DNA of 18,434 bases from BNXB01 sp031556375 (lineage in GTDB: Bacteria; Bacteroidota; Bacteroidia; Bacteroidales; Azobacteroidaceae): the NCBI GenBank assembly GCA_031556375.1, contig JAVBTA010000023.1, forward strand, positions 1 through 18,434. Reading direction: 5' to 3'. Below the pieces are notes generated by a model. The model did not search any database. It saw nothing but the letters and a program-made list of their open reading frames with translations, and had not been told where the DNA came from. Shown here piece by piece: positions 1 through 6,678 of the stretch. Both the position numbers and the translations under genes were made by a program. How positions within the stretch are numbered: the stretch's first letter is position 1; the number at the start of each line of letters is the position of its first letter.

Positions 1-941
1 TCCCACCAAAGGACGCCGGTGGTGGCATATCCGTTGACCATGTAGTCGTGAGCGTCGCGGATGGCGCGTTGCAGTATGTTTTTTTGTTCGGTCGTCGGCT
101 TGAACTCAACATCTTTACCGATGCCGATGCTATGCATCAGCACCATCATGCTGAGGTCTTGCTGCAATACGGGTTCCTCTTTCACCATCCGTACCAGAGA
201 AGTATAGTAACTGTCGGCGTCGAACGATATAATACCTTCGTAGGTCTTGTCGTATACGTCGATATAGCGTATTTCCTTTTGAGGATTACCGAGCGGATAT
301 ATTTTCAACTTCTGTAAGTAAGCGATGGCTTTTGTCAGATCTTCCGGGCTGCTGCTCTTGGGAATTACCCTGAGTAGGGCGTACATATTATAGGTCTCGA
401 GTTTCACCGGCACATAGCCTGCCGGAACCGCATCTTTATGGCCGGGAGGCAGCAAGAGGTATTTCGCTCCCTTTCCCTTGTCATAGCCGTTGTTTCCCAC
501 ATCCATCAAGGCTTTTGTCCATGAGCTGACCATCGCACCAAAAAGGGCGGCTTCCTGTTCGGCAGGAACGTCTACCACCACCGGACCGTCTTTCAGGTTA
601 CAGAAAAACATCACGTAGTTGGTCGAGTTGTTGGGCGTTGTGGTCTGGAATTTCCAGTTGGCGAACTGCGAGAAGTAAATCACATCGTTGTACTGCGCCC
701 CGGCATCGCGCAAATAAGCCTGCCGCATGGCGTCGAAATTTACCATCGGCATTCCCCAAATGGCGGCATTTACAGCGCGGGAATAAAACACCTCGTTTTT
801 TACTCTGTCGATACCGCTTTCCGCCGACTTGTTCTCTCCGGTTTGTTCAACTTTGTCCTGCGGTTGGTTGCAGGATGTTAATGTAGCTGTCATTGCGACT
901 GCGAGCAGGACAGTTACGGTTTTAAGATTTAATTTCATCAT
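1..941 (-). CDS. DUF1254-domain lipoprotein, 3' end outside window
   Basis: This reading frame is open from an ATG at 941 to the left edge, giving 313 codons without the C-terminus. It begins with a lipoprotein signal peptide: a basic start, a hydrophobic run, and the lipobox LTSC with Cys at about residue 24. The mature part carries the feel of the DUF1254/DUF1214 family: an AIWGMPMVNFDAM segment near residue 60, then FFCNLKDGPVVVDVP and KYLLLPPGHK. Family members are usually 450-480 residues, so about two thirds is present. The biochemical role of DUF1254 proteins is not settled. A second ATG follows directly, so the start could be 938. The gene is divergent from a membrane-anchored AraC regulator, and the region between them has repeats that could be its operator, so control by that neighbour is plausible. 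Family assignment is from remembered motifs; no search was run. Confidence 0.82.
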   Translation of the reverse strand, partial: MMKLNLKTVTVLLAVAMTATLTSCNQPQDKVEQTGENKSAESGIDRVKNEVFYSRAVNAAIWGMPMVNFDAMRQAYLRDAGAQYNDVIYFSQFANWKFQTTTPNNSTNYVMFFCNLKDGPVVVDVPAEQEAALFGAMVSSWTKALMDVGNNGYDKGKGAKYLLLPPGHKDAVPAGYVPVKLETYNMYALLRVIPKSSSPEDLTKAIAYLQKLKIYPLGNPQKEIRYIDVYDKTYEGIISFDADSYYTSLVRMVKEEPVLQQDLSMMVLMHSIGIGKDVEFKPTTEQKNILQRAIRDAHDYMVNGYATTGVLWW

Positions 942-990
942 TTATTATTTTTAAGACACAACAAAATTGCATATTCGTTTTTTATTAATG

Positions 991-1071
991 ATTGCAATAT
1001 GTATAAATCTGATATTACGATTCGTATGTAGTATTACGAAGTGTATAAATTTTCATTACGAGATGTATTAA
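991..1071. promoter_or_regulatory. four 18-bp direct repeats, candidate AraC operator
   Basis: Four ungapped 18-bp copies start at 991, 1014, 1033 and 1055, with approximate consensus ATTACGAnnTGTATnAAn. Against the third copy, the first and fourth match at 14 of 18 positions and the second at 12. Start-to-start spacing is 23, 19 and 22 bp, about two helical turns, so the copies would lie on one face of the DNA. They sit between the DUF1254 gene and a divergent AraC-type regulator. AraC-family proteins typically bind direct repeats about 21 bp apart. The repeats are seen; operator function is inferred. Confidence 0.6.
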
Positions 1072-1102
1072 GTGTTGATTTTGAATGTTTTATGGTTTTG
1101 TA

Positions 1103-1134
1103 TTTGTGGACATCCAGGTAAATTCGTAGATTTG
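1103..1134 (+). promoter_or_regulatory. Bacteroidales-type promoter of the AraC regulator
   Basis: TTTG at 1103-1106 and TAGATTTG at 1127-1134 are 20 bp apart, matching the Bacteroidota primary-sigma pattern (TTTG, 19-21 bp, TAnnTTTG). The predicted transcription start, about 7 bp past the -7 box, is near 1141 and so falls inside the annotated ATG at 1139. If this promoter is real, translation more likely starts at the in-frame ATG at 1163, or the message is nearly leaderless. Confidence 0.5.
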
Positions 1135-1138
1135 CAAG

Positions 1139-2269
1139 ATGGATATTACCGGTTTGTTTTATATGGCTCTCCGGTGGATGCCTTTTTTTGTAGCGTTTGC
1201 TTACATTATTCTTTTGGCTATTCACCTGTTCCGGCACACAACTGTTCCTTTAAGTGTAAGGATTATACCGATTTTGGCATTGCTCACTGTCAATGTGAAC
1301 TGGTTATATGCCAACCAATTGTATTATCTGAATACTCTGAGGGTGCTGTCTGTTCCCTTATTGTTTCTGAGTGCGGCTTTAGTTCCGGTACTATTTTATC
1401 ATCTGATTTGCCGGTTGACACGTCTTCGACCGGATGAGCGTTTCCCAAAATGGCACTATCTGATACCCGGATTGATATTTATTGGGGTTTCAATCTGGTT
1501 GCATGGAAAGGCGCTATCATTATCATCTGATATAGACCGTGTCGATGTACGGATGTTTCTGCCGGATTTATTTTATGATGCTACTTTTTTGCGGATGATA
1601 TTCACAATGATCTATATTGTGCCGAGTTTAATGCGTGTTCATCGTTACCGAAAGGAAGCTGTTAATTATTCTTCGGATGAATACCGTATATCGCTTCGCT
1701 GGTTATTGATTTTGATTCTTATTCTCGGAATACAAATTATTATCACCTTGGGAATGTGTTTGTCCGGTGTCGGAAAACGCTTCGGACAAGAGACTCGACC
1801 ATTGTTAATTATATTTGTTATCCTGTTGATCTGGCAAATGACCTTGATGACCTCCAATATACTGAACGGTAATTTTGAAATTGTTGTTAATGGTAATCAC
1901 TATATACCGGCGATTGATGGGGAAAAGGAAAATGAAGTGCTACCAGCTGAACAGCAGAATTCATTCAGGCAAAAGTTAGAAGAATATATCGAAGATAATA
2001 AGTTATACCTGAAACCCGACCTGCGGATAACGGAACTAACCACTCCGTTGGCAATGAACAGGGCTTACCTTTCGGCGTTTATCAATGATACTTACGACAT
2101 GAATTTTTGCCGCTTCATCAACTCGTTCCGTCTGAAAGAATATGAACGTCTCCGGGCAGATGAAAGTAACCGGGAATGCTCCAATACCGAACTGGCGCTT
2201 CGGGCGGGATTTTCTAATTATGTAGGTTTGTATCGGGCACAATCCTATCAGAAAGGATTCTCCGGCTGA
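1139..2269 (+). CDS. membrane-anchored AraC-type regulator (C-terminus probably frameshifted)
   Basis: The N-terminal ~240 residues are strongly hydrophobic with about six or seven membrane segments (around 10-30, 43-60, 70-91, 107-123, 148-168, 187-210 and 220-240). A soluble linker follows, then an AraC/XylS-type DNA-binding region at about 266-376. The first helix-turn-helix covers LRITELTTPLAMNRAYLSAF and the second covers ELALRAGFSNYVGLYR. The second module ends abruptly. Reading the -1 frame just after YR instead gives a segment ending SPADFPEFR, the usual end of this domain, with a stop at 2310-2312. This fits a single lost base in the G-run near 2234-2237, so the protein may lack its last ~25 residues, or the base may be a sequencing error. 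The likely target is the divergent DUF1254 gene, whose upstream region has four direct repeats. Start is 1139 or the ATG at 1163. Confidence 0.85.
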   Translation: MDITGLFYMALRWMPFFVAFAYIILLAIHLFRHTTVPLSVRIIPILALLTVNVNWLYANQLYYLNTLRVLSVPLLFLSAALVPVLFYHLICRLTRLRPDERFPKWHYLIPGLIFIGVSIWLHGKALSLSSDIDRVDVRMFLPDLFYDATFLRMIFTMIYIVPSLMRVHRYRKEAVNYSSDEYRISLRWLLILILILGIQIIITLGMCLSGVGKRFGQETRPLLIIFVILLIWQMTLMTSNILNGNFEIVVNGNHYIPAIDGEKENEVLPAEQQNSFRQKLEEYIEDNKLYLKPDLRITELTTPLAMNRAYLSAFINDTYDMNFCRFINSFRLKEYERLRADESNRECSNTELALRAGFSNYVGLYRAQSYQKGFSG

Positions 2270-2312
2270 TTTTCCTGAATTCCGCATCAAATTCAAATAT
2301 TGCATAAAGTAG

Positions 2313-2490
2313 ATCCTAAAAATCAGGATGAATTATTTTGGACAACTTCTAAGCCATGCGTCAATTTATTGTTAATTTTGTTTTATGGAACAAATATTTT
2401 GAATTAGCAAAAGGTAAGGCCATGGATAAAATTCTCTATGGAATCTACCCGGATAAAAACCTGTGATAGTAAACGCAAACAAACGACACC
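2313..2490 (+). other. leader region of the MmcQ gene with a possible -7 box and a 36-codon ORF
   Basis: TAATTTTG at 2373-2380 fits a Bacteroidota -7 box, but no good TTTG lies 19-21 bp upstream. Transcription from it would give a leader of about 100 nt. A 36-codon reading frame runs from ATG 2356 to TGA 2466 and contains DKILYGIYPDKNL; its start lies upstream of the box and I do not recognise it. Nothing else is apparent. Confidence 0.25.
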
Positions 2491-2853
2491 ATGAACATTG
2501 AAGAATTTCGTACATATTGCTTGGCTGTAAAAGGGGCTTCAGAATCGCTTCCTTTTTTAACTCACAATGTATTGGTGTTTAAAGTAATGGGAAAGATGTT
2601 TGCCTACATCCCACTCGAACCCAAAGACGGTATATTCAAGGCAGACCTTAAATGCAATCCTGAAAAGTCGGTTGAACTGCGTGAGAAATACAACGGAATA
2701 ACCCATACCGATTTCAAGACACTGTTGTGGAATTTGGTTACTTTGGAAAGCGATGTGCCCGACAAGTTGATTGAAGAATTAATCCGGCATTCGGTAGATG
2801 AAGTGATATGTAAACTGCCGAAAAAGAAGCAGGAAGAATACCGGAACAGTTAA
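2491..2853 (+). CDS. MmcQ/YjbR-family protein
   Basis: This 120-residue protein has the usual length and layout of the MmcQ/YjbR (DUF419) family: an N-terminal EEFRTYCLAVKGASESLPF segment, a central VFKVMGKMFAYIPL strand pair, ADLKCNPEKSVELREKY, a tryptophan-containing LLWNLVTLES segment, and a helical C-terminus. YjbR of E. coli adopts a CyaY-like fold reported as a DNA-binding fold, but the cellular role is unknown. The tail is lysine-rich (PKKKQEE). The gene is monocistronic on the plus strand and converges with the sugar dehydrogenase gene, leaving 11 bp between the stops. The ATG at 2491 is preceded by an A-rich leader without a clear Shine-Dalgarno site, as is normal in this phylum. Confidence 0.88.
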   Translation: MNIEEFRTYCLAVKGASESLPFLTHNVLVFKVMGKMFAYIPLEPKDGIFKADLKCNPEKSVELREKYNGITHTDFKTLLWNLVTLESDVPDKLIEELIRHSVDEVICKLPKKKQEEYRNS

Positions 2854-2864
2854 TTCCCTCGAAT

Positions 2865-4103
2865 TTAGGGCATCTTTTTAGCTATCCTGTACAGTCTTCC
2901 TTCATCCGTTACAGCATAGAGCGCCCCGTCTTTTCCCTCGCCTACATCCCGAAAACGCTGGTTCTCATCCGCGAGCAATCGTTCTTCACCAATGACTTTA
3001 TTGTTACTCAATACGATACGGGCGATATGCTTACTATTCAATCCGCCTATAAACAGGTTATTCTGCCATTCGGGAATAGTAGTTGAGCTATAGAATGTCA
3101 TGCCGCTGGGTGACAATACCGGATCCCAGTAATACACGGGCTGTTCGAGTCCTTCCTTCTGGGTAATACCTTCACCTACGGGTTGTCCGCTGTATTCTAT
3201 ACCGTAAGTGATAGTGGGCCACCCGTAATTCCTACCGGGTTTGATCAGATTAATCTCATCACCTCCGCGAGGTCCCATTTCCGACAACCATACTTCCTGG
3301 GTAACGGGATGGATGGCCAACCCTTGTGGGTTCCTATGCCCATACGAATAGATTTCGGGCAGCGCGCCTACGGTACCGGCAAACGGATTGTCGGGTACTG
3401 GCTTCCCATCAGGTGTAATATGAATCACCTTGCCATATCCGTTGTCAAGAAACTGGGCTTTGGGTCTGGTTGCCATATCGGAGCGTTCACCGGTCGATAC
3501 GAAAATATTTCCATTCTTATCGAAAACGATACGGCTTCCGAAATGCATGCTGTTATCGTAGTAGGGAATGGCTCTATAGATAATCCGGAAATTTTCGATT
3601 CGTTTCTCATCAGCCGAGAGTGTTCCTTTTCCTACGGCAGTGAGTGAACCCTGAGGCGTTTTTTCAGCCAATGTAAAATAAAGTATCCGGCTTGTCTCAA
3701 AATCCGGCGCGGAAGCTACATCCAGCAATCCACCCTGCGACCTGTCATCCACTTCGGGGAATCCCGTGATGGGGCTGCTAAGCTGTCCGGTAGTGGTCGC
3801 GATGCGCAGTGTGCCTGCTTTTTCGGTGATAACCAGTCTGCCGTCAGGAAGGGATGTTACCGCCCACGGTTTTGACAGTCCGTCCGTAAGTATGCTCACC
3901 TGGTAAGGAGTGGCTGTTTTGACACCAGCCACCCGTGTTTGCCCTTCAAATGCGGGTTTATAGTTCGTATTGGGCTTTTGGGTTTCCACAGGAGGAAGAG
4001 TTTCAGGCTCTTGTCCCTGTGGGATATCTTTATTGCAAGAGGCGAATGCCGATAGAATAAGCATTGAGAATGCTCCTGTTGCTATAGTTCTAAAATAGTT
4101 CAT
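2865..4103 (-). CDS. PQQ-dependent sugar dehydrogenase-type lipoprotein
   Basis: This 412-residue protein belongs to the glucose/sorbosone dehydrogenase (Asd/YliI-like, six-bladed beta-propeller) family, which oxidises aldose sugars with PQQ. The signal peptide ends in the lipobox FASC (Cys23), so it should be an envelope lipoprotein. A Pro/Glu/Thr-rich linker runs to about residue 50. Family blocks follow: LSKPWAVTSLPDGRLVITEK (76-95), GGLLDVASAPDF (124-135), HFGSRIVFD around His187 (the position of the family's catalytic His), YGHRNPQGLAIHP (254-266), SEMGPRGGDEINLIKPGRNYGWP (274-296) and a closing GKDGALYAVTDEGRLYRI. A purine-rich AAAGGA lies just ahead of the ATG. No PQQ synthesis gene is nearby, so the cofactor would have to be imported, or the protein may have another role. 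Confidence 0.9.
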   Translation of the reverse strand: MNYFRTIATGAFSMLILSAFASCNKDIPQGQEPETLPPVETQKPNTNYKPAFEGQTRVAGVKTATPYQVSILTDGLSKPWAVTSLPDGRLVITEKAGTLRIATTTGQLSSPITGFPEVDDRSQGGLLDVASAPDFETSRILYFTLAEKTPQGSLTAVGKGTLSADEKRIENFRIIYRAIPYYDNSMHFGSRIVFDKNGNIFVSTGERSDMATRPKAQFLDNGYGKVIHITPDGKPVPDNPFAGTVGALPEIYSYGHRNPQGLAIHPVTQEVWLSEMGPRGGDEINLIKPGRNYGWPTITYGIEYSGQPVGEGITQKEGLEQPVYYWDPVLSPSGMTFYSSTTIPEWQNNLFIGGLNSKHIARIVLSNNKVIGEERLLADENQRFRDVGEGKDGALYAVTDEGRLYRIAKKMP

Positions 4104-4258
4104 ATCCTTTATTCTTAAATTTGTATGGTACTGAATTGCTCATACAGTTTTTCAATAACAATTTATATGACAGACTTGTTTCACCTATGATTTAAACCTT
4201 TATTCTATATTAAATCTTCTATTTGGCTATCGAAACTGCTGCTCATTACAGCGCCTAA

Positions 4259-4556
4259 CGCTTTATACGCTATGCAGAAGAAGCATTCACTTTTTACAAA
4301 TCAGTATTTGGCGGAGAGTTCTCAAGAATAATACGTTTCAAAGACTTAGCAAGCGCTAAATTCCCAGTAGCGGAAAATGAAGCAAATAAAATAATGCACA
4401 TTGCTTTACCAATCGGTAAAGATATTTTCGGCCGGCGGACAAATTGAGATGCCTATTTCTGACAGCCCTTGAGGTTCCTATTTTGGTATGTTCAGAGATA
4501 AATATGGCATTGAATGGATGGTAGATTTTGACTCGAATAATAAGGGACAAAGTTAG
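4259..4556 (+). pseudogene. VOC-family (PhnB-like glyoxalase fold) pseudogene
   Basis: From 4274 the frame reads AEEAFTFYKSVFGGEFSRII, then KDLASAKFPVAENEANKIMH and IALPIGKD: the N-terminal half of a PhnB-like VOC protein. The frame then breaks, and from 4429 a second frame reads AGGQIEMPISDSP, a stop, then GSYFGMFRDKYGIEWMVDFD, the family's C-terminus. About 40 residues that normally join the halves are missing, so there is an internal deletion with a frameshift. A TGA at 4468 stands where a conserved Trp (TGG) is expected. The 5' end is also lost: the frame is stopped by a TAA at 4256 with no start codon. This gene is clearly inactive. It points the same way as the DHFR-family fragment 46 bp downstream, so the two were probably an operon. 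Confidence 0.82.
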
Positions 4557-4602
4557 CTCCCAATATAGAACGATCTACATGACAGACTGAAAAAAGGAAA
4601 AC

Positions 4603-4665
4603 ATGAAAAAAATAATTGCAGCAATCAATATGACGCTTGACGGATTTTGTGACCATACCTCATAG
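4603..4665 (+). pseudogene. dihydrofolate reductase-family protein, N-terminal stub
   Basis: An ATG after an AAAGGAAA site opens a 20-codon frame reading MKKIIAAINMTLDGFCDHT, then Ser and TAG. This is the characteristic start of the RibD_C/dihydrofolate reductase-like family, which is normally about 170-190 residues. The frame ends at 4665, and the next base, 4666, is the last base of the stop codon of the ATPase gene on the other strand. The rest of the gene is not found on the far side of the ATPase (5836-6470). The fragment is too short to function and marks a rearrangement junction. Confidence 0.72.
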
Positions 4666-5835
4666 TCAATAATTAAATCCGAACATCCATAACGGAACTA
4701 TATTCCCATATCCGATTTCTATATCATCTTTTACCACAAACGCTTTATCCATTCCTTCAATTTGCTTTTGACCTTTACTTTTTCCTCCAACGTCAAATGT
4801 GATACCATTCACTAAGAAATCGGAGGCGGGAGACGAAAATACATTGTTTTTTACCGAAAGCTGATTGAAGAAGAAGGTTTCACGCATGTTCCCAATGTCC
4901 GGTTTATCTTCGGCAAGTGCATAAATCAGGTTGGGACTACTAAGATATACCTTTTCAATTTTCCCTAAAAGCTGAATTCCTTTGGTCTGATTACGAAGCT
5001 GGGAAATAATTTGCACTTTTTCAAGATAAAAGAAGAAATCAACAACTTGATTACGGTGCACATCTATTTTATCAGCAATTTTTGTAAATACAGGCTTAAA
5101 TGGTACACTTTGAGATATGATGTAAAGTAGTTGTTTGATTTTTTTTGATGTTGAGATTGTTAAATTAGCATGTATAGGAATATCCGTTTCCAAAATAAGA
5201 GTGAGAATATTTTGTAATCGTACTTCATAGGACGGTTCTTTGAAGAAAGGATAATATCCCTTTCTTAAATATTCTTTGAAAAGCGGCAACGGATGCTGAA
5301 TACCTTGAAGGTTAACTCTATTCTGAATAATTTCCTCTAAAGAATAAGCAGGTAAAGACAAGCCTTGAGACATGTTCAGGTATTCCCGGAAAGACATTCC
5401 ACACAAATGATAAGAAATTGCCCTTCGGCTCAAGTCATCACTGCCTTTATAGATATCTAAAATAGAAGAGCCCGTAAATATTACCTGAAGGTCGGGAAAA
5501 TAGTCATACATCATTTTTACCTCTTTAGACCAGTCTTTATACTTATGTACTTCATCAATGAAGAAATGTTTTCCTCCGTTTTTATAGAATGAAGATGCCA
5601 AATCAAACAACTTGTTTTCAGCAAAATAAATATCATCGGCGCTTACATATAATGTTGTCTGGACATTAAGATTTAATTTGATATGTTGCAAAAGAAGAGT
5701 TGTTTTCCCTACTCCCCTTGCTCCGACAATTGCAATTAAACGATTTCGCCAGTCAATTTCTTCATGCAGGTATCGTAAGAATGTTGTACTCGTCTGTCCC
5801 AACAAGTTATGAAATAATTCAAATAATCGTTCCAT
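4666..5835 (-). CDS. AAA ATPase with DUF4143 C-terminal domain
   Basis: This intact 389-residue protein has an AAA_14-type ATPase domain: Walker A GARGVGKT (38-45, Lys44), Walker B FFIDEVHKY (91-99) and a sensor-1-like TGSS (121-124), followed by the two arginines of LSRRAISYHL. The second half matches DUF4143, including the LFKEYLRKGYYPFF segment and a restriction-endonuclease-like end, TFDVGGKSKGQKQI. It ends in PLWMFGFNY, similar to the normal family terminus, so the C-terminus is complete. Proteins of this kind are common accessory genes in Bacteroidales, and their role is unknown. The gene is monocistronic, in a stretch of otherwise broken genes, and its stop codon lies directly on the junction with a truncated reductase gene, which suggests arrival by transfer. 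Confidence 0.9.
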   Translation of the reverse strand: MERLFELFHNLLGQTSTTFLRYLHEEIDWRNRLIAIVGARGVGKTTLLLQHIKLNLNVQTTLYVSADDIYFAENKLFDLASSFYKNGGKHFFIDEVHKYKDWSKEVKMMYDYFPDLQVIFTGSSILDIYKGSDDLSRRAISYHLCGMSFREYLNMSQGLSLPAYSLEEIIQNRVNLQGIQHPLPLFKEYLRKGYYPFFKEPSYEVRLQNILTLILETDIPIHANLTISTSKKIKQLLYIISQSVPFKPVFTKIADKIDVHRNQVVDFFFYLEKVQIISQLRNQTKGIQLLGKIEKVYLSSPNLIYALAEDKPDIGNMRETFFFNQLSVKNNVFSSPASDFLVNGITFDVGGKSKGQKQIEGMDKAFVVKDDIEIGYGNIVPLWMFGFNY

Positions 5836-5861
5836 ATTTTACTGTATTTTAGATTATTAGG

Positions 5862-5869
5862 CAAATATA
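5862..5869 (-). promoter_or_regulatory. -7 box of the ATPase gene
   Basis: On the minus strand the bases read TATATTTG, an exact TAnnTTTG box, 26 bp before the ATPase ATG. This predicts a leader of about 20 nt. The -33 region 19-20 bp further upstream is only T-rich (TTTTT), without an exact TTTG. Confidence 0.45.
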
Positions 5870-5971
5870 ATTAAAATTGCTGAATAAAAAGTGCATTTAT
5901 TGGAATATTTGCATTTTTCGTTCAGCGTATTTCTTTGTGAGTGGAATTTATTTTAATTAAAACAGTATATA

Positions 5972-6079
5972 TCATATAATTTCAAGAAATCCAAATATTG
6001 GGATTTTCATATAAATGCATTGCAGGCCAACCAGAAGGGGTATAGAAACCGTGATATTCAGTAACTGTTTAAATTTCAT
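5972..6079 (-). other. 35-codon ORF with a hydrophobic stretch, unrecognised
   Basis: An ATG at 6079 opens a 35-codon frame. The product starts MKFKQLLNITVSIPLLVGLQ and continues through a short hydrophobic segment to TGA at 5972-5974. It begins 12 bp after the stop of the integrase remnant and could be a small membrane peptide, a broken gene start or chance. I do not recognise it, and the rest of 5870-5971 is AT-rich with nothing visible. Confidence 0.15.
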
Positions 6080-6091
6080 TTTTCAATTCTA

Positions 6092-6199
6092 TTAAGCATG
6101 AGCCTGATCATCGGTAATCCGTATCATAATTACGACAGAACCGTCTTTTTTCGGCTCATTTTTTTTGATGTAGAAAAGAATGTTAAATGTATCACGCAT
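6092..6199 (-). pseudogene. tyrosine recombinase N-terminal remnant (Arm-DNA-binding)
   Basis: A 35-codon frame starts at ATG 6199 and reads MRDTFNILFYIKKNEPKKDG, then SVVIMIRITDDQAHA and TAA. This matches the first half of the Arm-DNA-binding domain that opens Bacteroidales tyrosine integrases (pattern: TFxxLFYLKRNxPKKDGxxPVxxRIT). Everything after it, including the core-binding and catalytic domains, is absent. A TAATTTTG box at 6221-6228 lies upstream on the same strand. The remnant is about 270 bp from the 3' end of tRNA-Lys, a usual integration target, so it may be the scar of an integrated element. It is a different integrase from the one at the right edge of the window. Confidence 0.68.
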
Positions 6200-6296
6200 A
6201 CCGTTACTTTTTTAATGTTACAAAATTACGTTGACTAACTCGTAATAGTGTAGGTCTGCGAAAGACAAAGTGTTAAATTTCAAGGACTTATAACGG

Positions 6297-6338
6297 AAAT
6301 CGGTACGATTTTTAAACTTTGATTTTCCGTACCGATTT
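6297..6338. repeat. 11-bp inverted repeat with 20-nt spacer
   Basis: AAATCGGTACG (6297-6307) and its exact reverse complement CGTACCGATTT (6328-6338) flank a T-rich 20-nt spacer. The sequence lies between the integrase remnant and the tRNA-Lys terminator. No T-run follows either arm, so it does not look like a terminator. It could be an operator or a recombination site left from a lost element. Confidence 0.5.
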
Positions 6339-6400
6339 AGTATCGGTTTCTCTGTTTAGAATGTCATTTTCCTGTCTTTTAAGTGGAATTCAGAAAATAG

Positions 6401-6437
6401 AAAAAGCCTTCTAAACACTGGATTTAGAAGGCTTTTT
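6401..6437 (-). terminator. intrinsic terminator of tRNA-Lys
   Basis: A perfect 15-bp inverted repeat (AAAAAGCCTTCTAAA and its complement) surrounds a 7-nt loop. It carries T-runs in both directions and so could end transcription from either side. It lies about 35 bp past the tRNA 3' end on the minus strand. Confidence 0.88.
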
Positions 6438-6471
6438 CCTGATTTGTCGGTAAACTGTCTGTTACCTTAAG

Positions 6472-6544
6472 TGATCCACCTGGGGCTCGAACCCAGGACC
6501 CCATCCTTAAAAGGGATGTGCTCTACCTGCTGAGCTAGTGAATC
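6472..6544 (-). tRNA. tRNA-Lys (anticodon UUU)
   Basis: The minus strand folds as a full cloverleaf of 73 nt. The acceptor stem is GATTCAC/GTGGATC with one U-G pair, the D-arm is GCTCAGCAGGTAGAGC, the anticodon arm is CATCC-CTTTTAA-GGATG with anticodon TTT, and the T-arm is CTGGG-TTCGAGC-CCCAG. The discriminator base is A and CCA is not encoded, as usual in Bacteroidota. The gene has its own promoter and terminator. Confidence 0.97.
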
Positions 6545-6571
6545 TCCCTATTTGCTTTTGAAAAGCGAGTG

Positions 6572-6602
6572 CAAAGGTAGGGAATAAAATTTAATTCGCA
6601 AA
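6572..6602 (-). promoter_or_regulatory. promoter of tRNA-Lys
   Basis: On the minus strand TTTG (6602-6599), 19 bp, then TACCTTTG (6579-6572) form an exact Bacteroidota-type promoter. Transcription would start near 6565, about 20 nt before the tRNA. Confidence 0.75.
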
Positions 6603-6627
6603 TAAATTCATGAAATATTTCACTTTT

Positions 6628-6659
6628 TTTGCTGTTTTGATACTAAACTCCTAATTTTG
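6628..6659 (+). promoter_or_regulatory. promoter of dacB
   Basis: TTTG at 6628-6631, 20 bp, then TAATTTTG at 6652-6659. The predicted start near 6666 gives a leader of only about 13 nt before ATG 6679. It is divergent from the tRNA-Lys promoter, with the two -33 boxes about 26 bp apart. Confidence 0.65.
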
Positions 6660-6678
6660 TGTTATTTATTTTTTGATT

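Noticed and set aside
2856..2870. CCCT/AGGG hairpin between the convergent MmcQ and dehydrogenase genes
   Set aside because: A 4-bp stem with a 7-nt loop is too weak to call a terminator.
4104..4258. Possible missing 5' part of the VOC pseudogene or another gene
   Set aside because: All plus-strand frames are full of stops and no family motif could be read; only the upstream region of the sugar dehydrogenase remains.
6098..6168. ATGAGCC...GGCTCAT pair followed by eight T, resembling a plus-strand terminator
   Set aside because: The loop is over 50 nt and the bases are better explained as coding sequence of the integrase remnant on the other strand.
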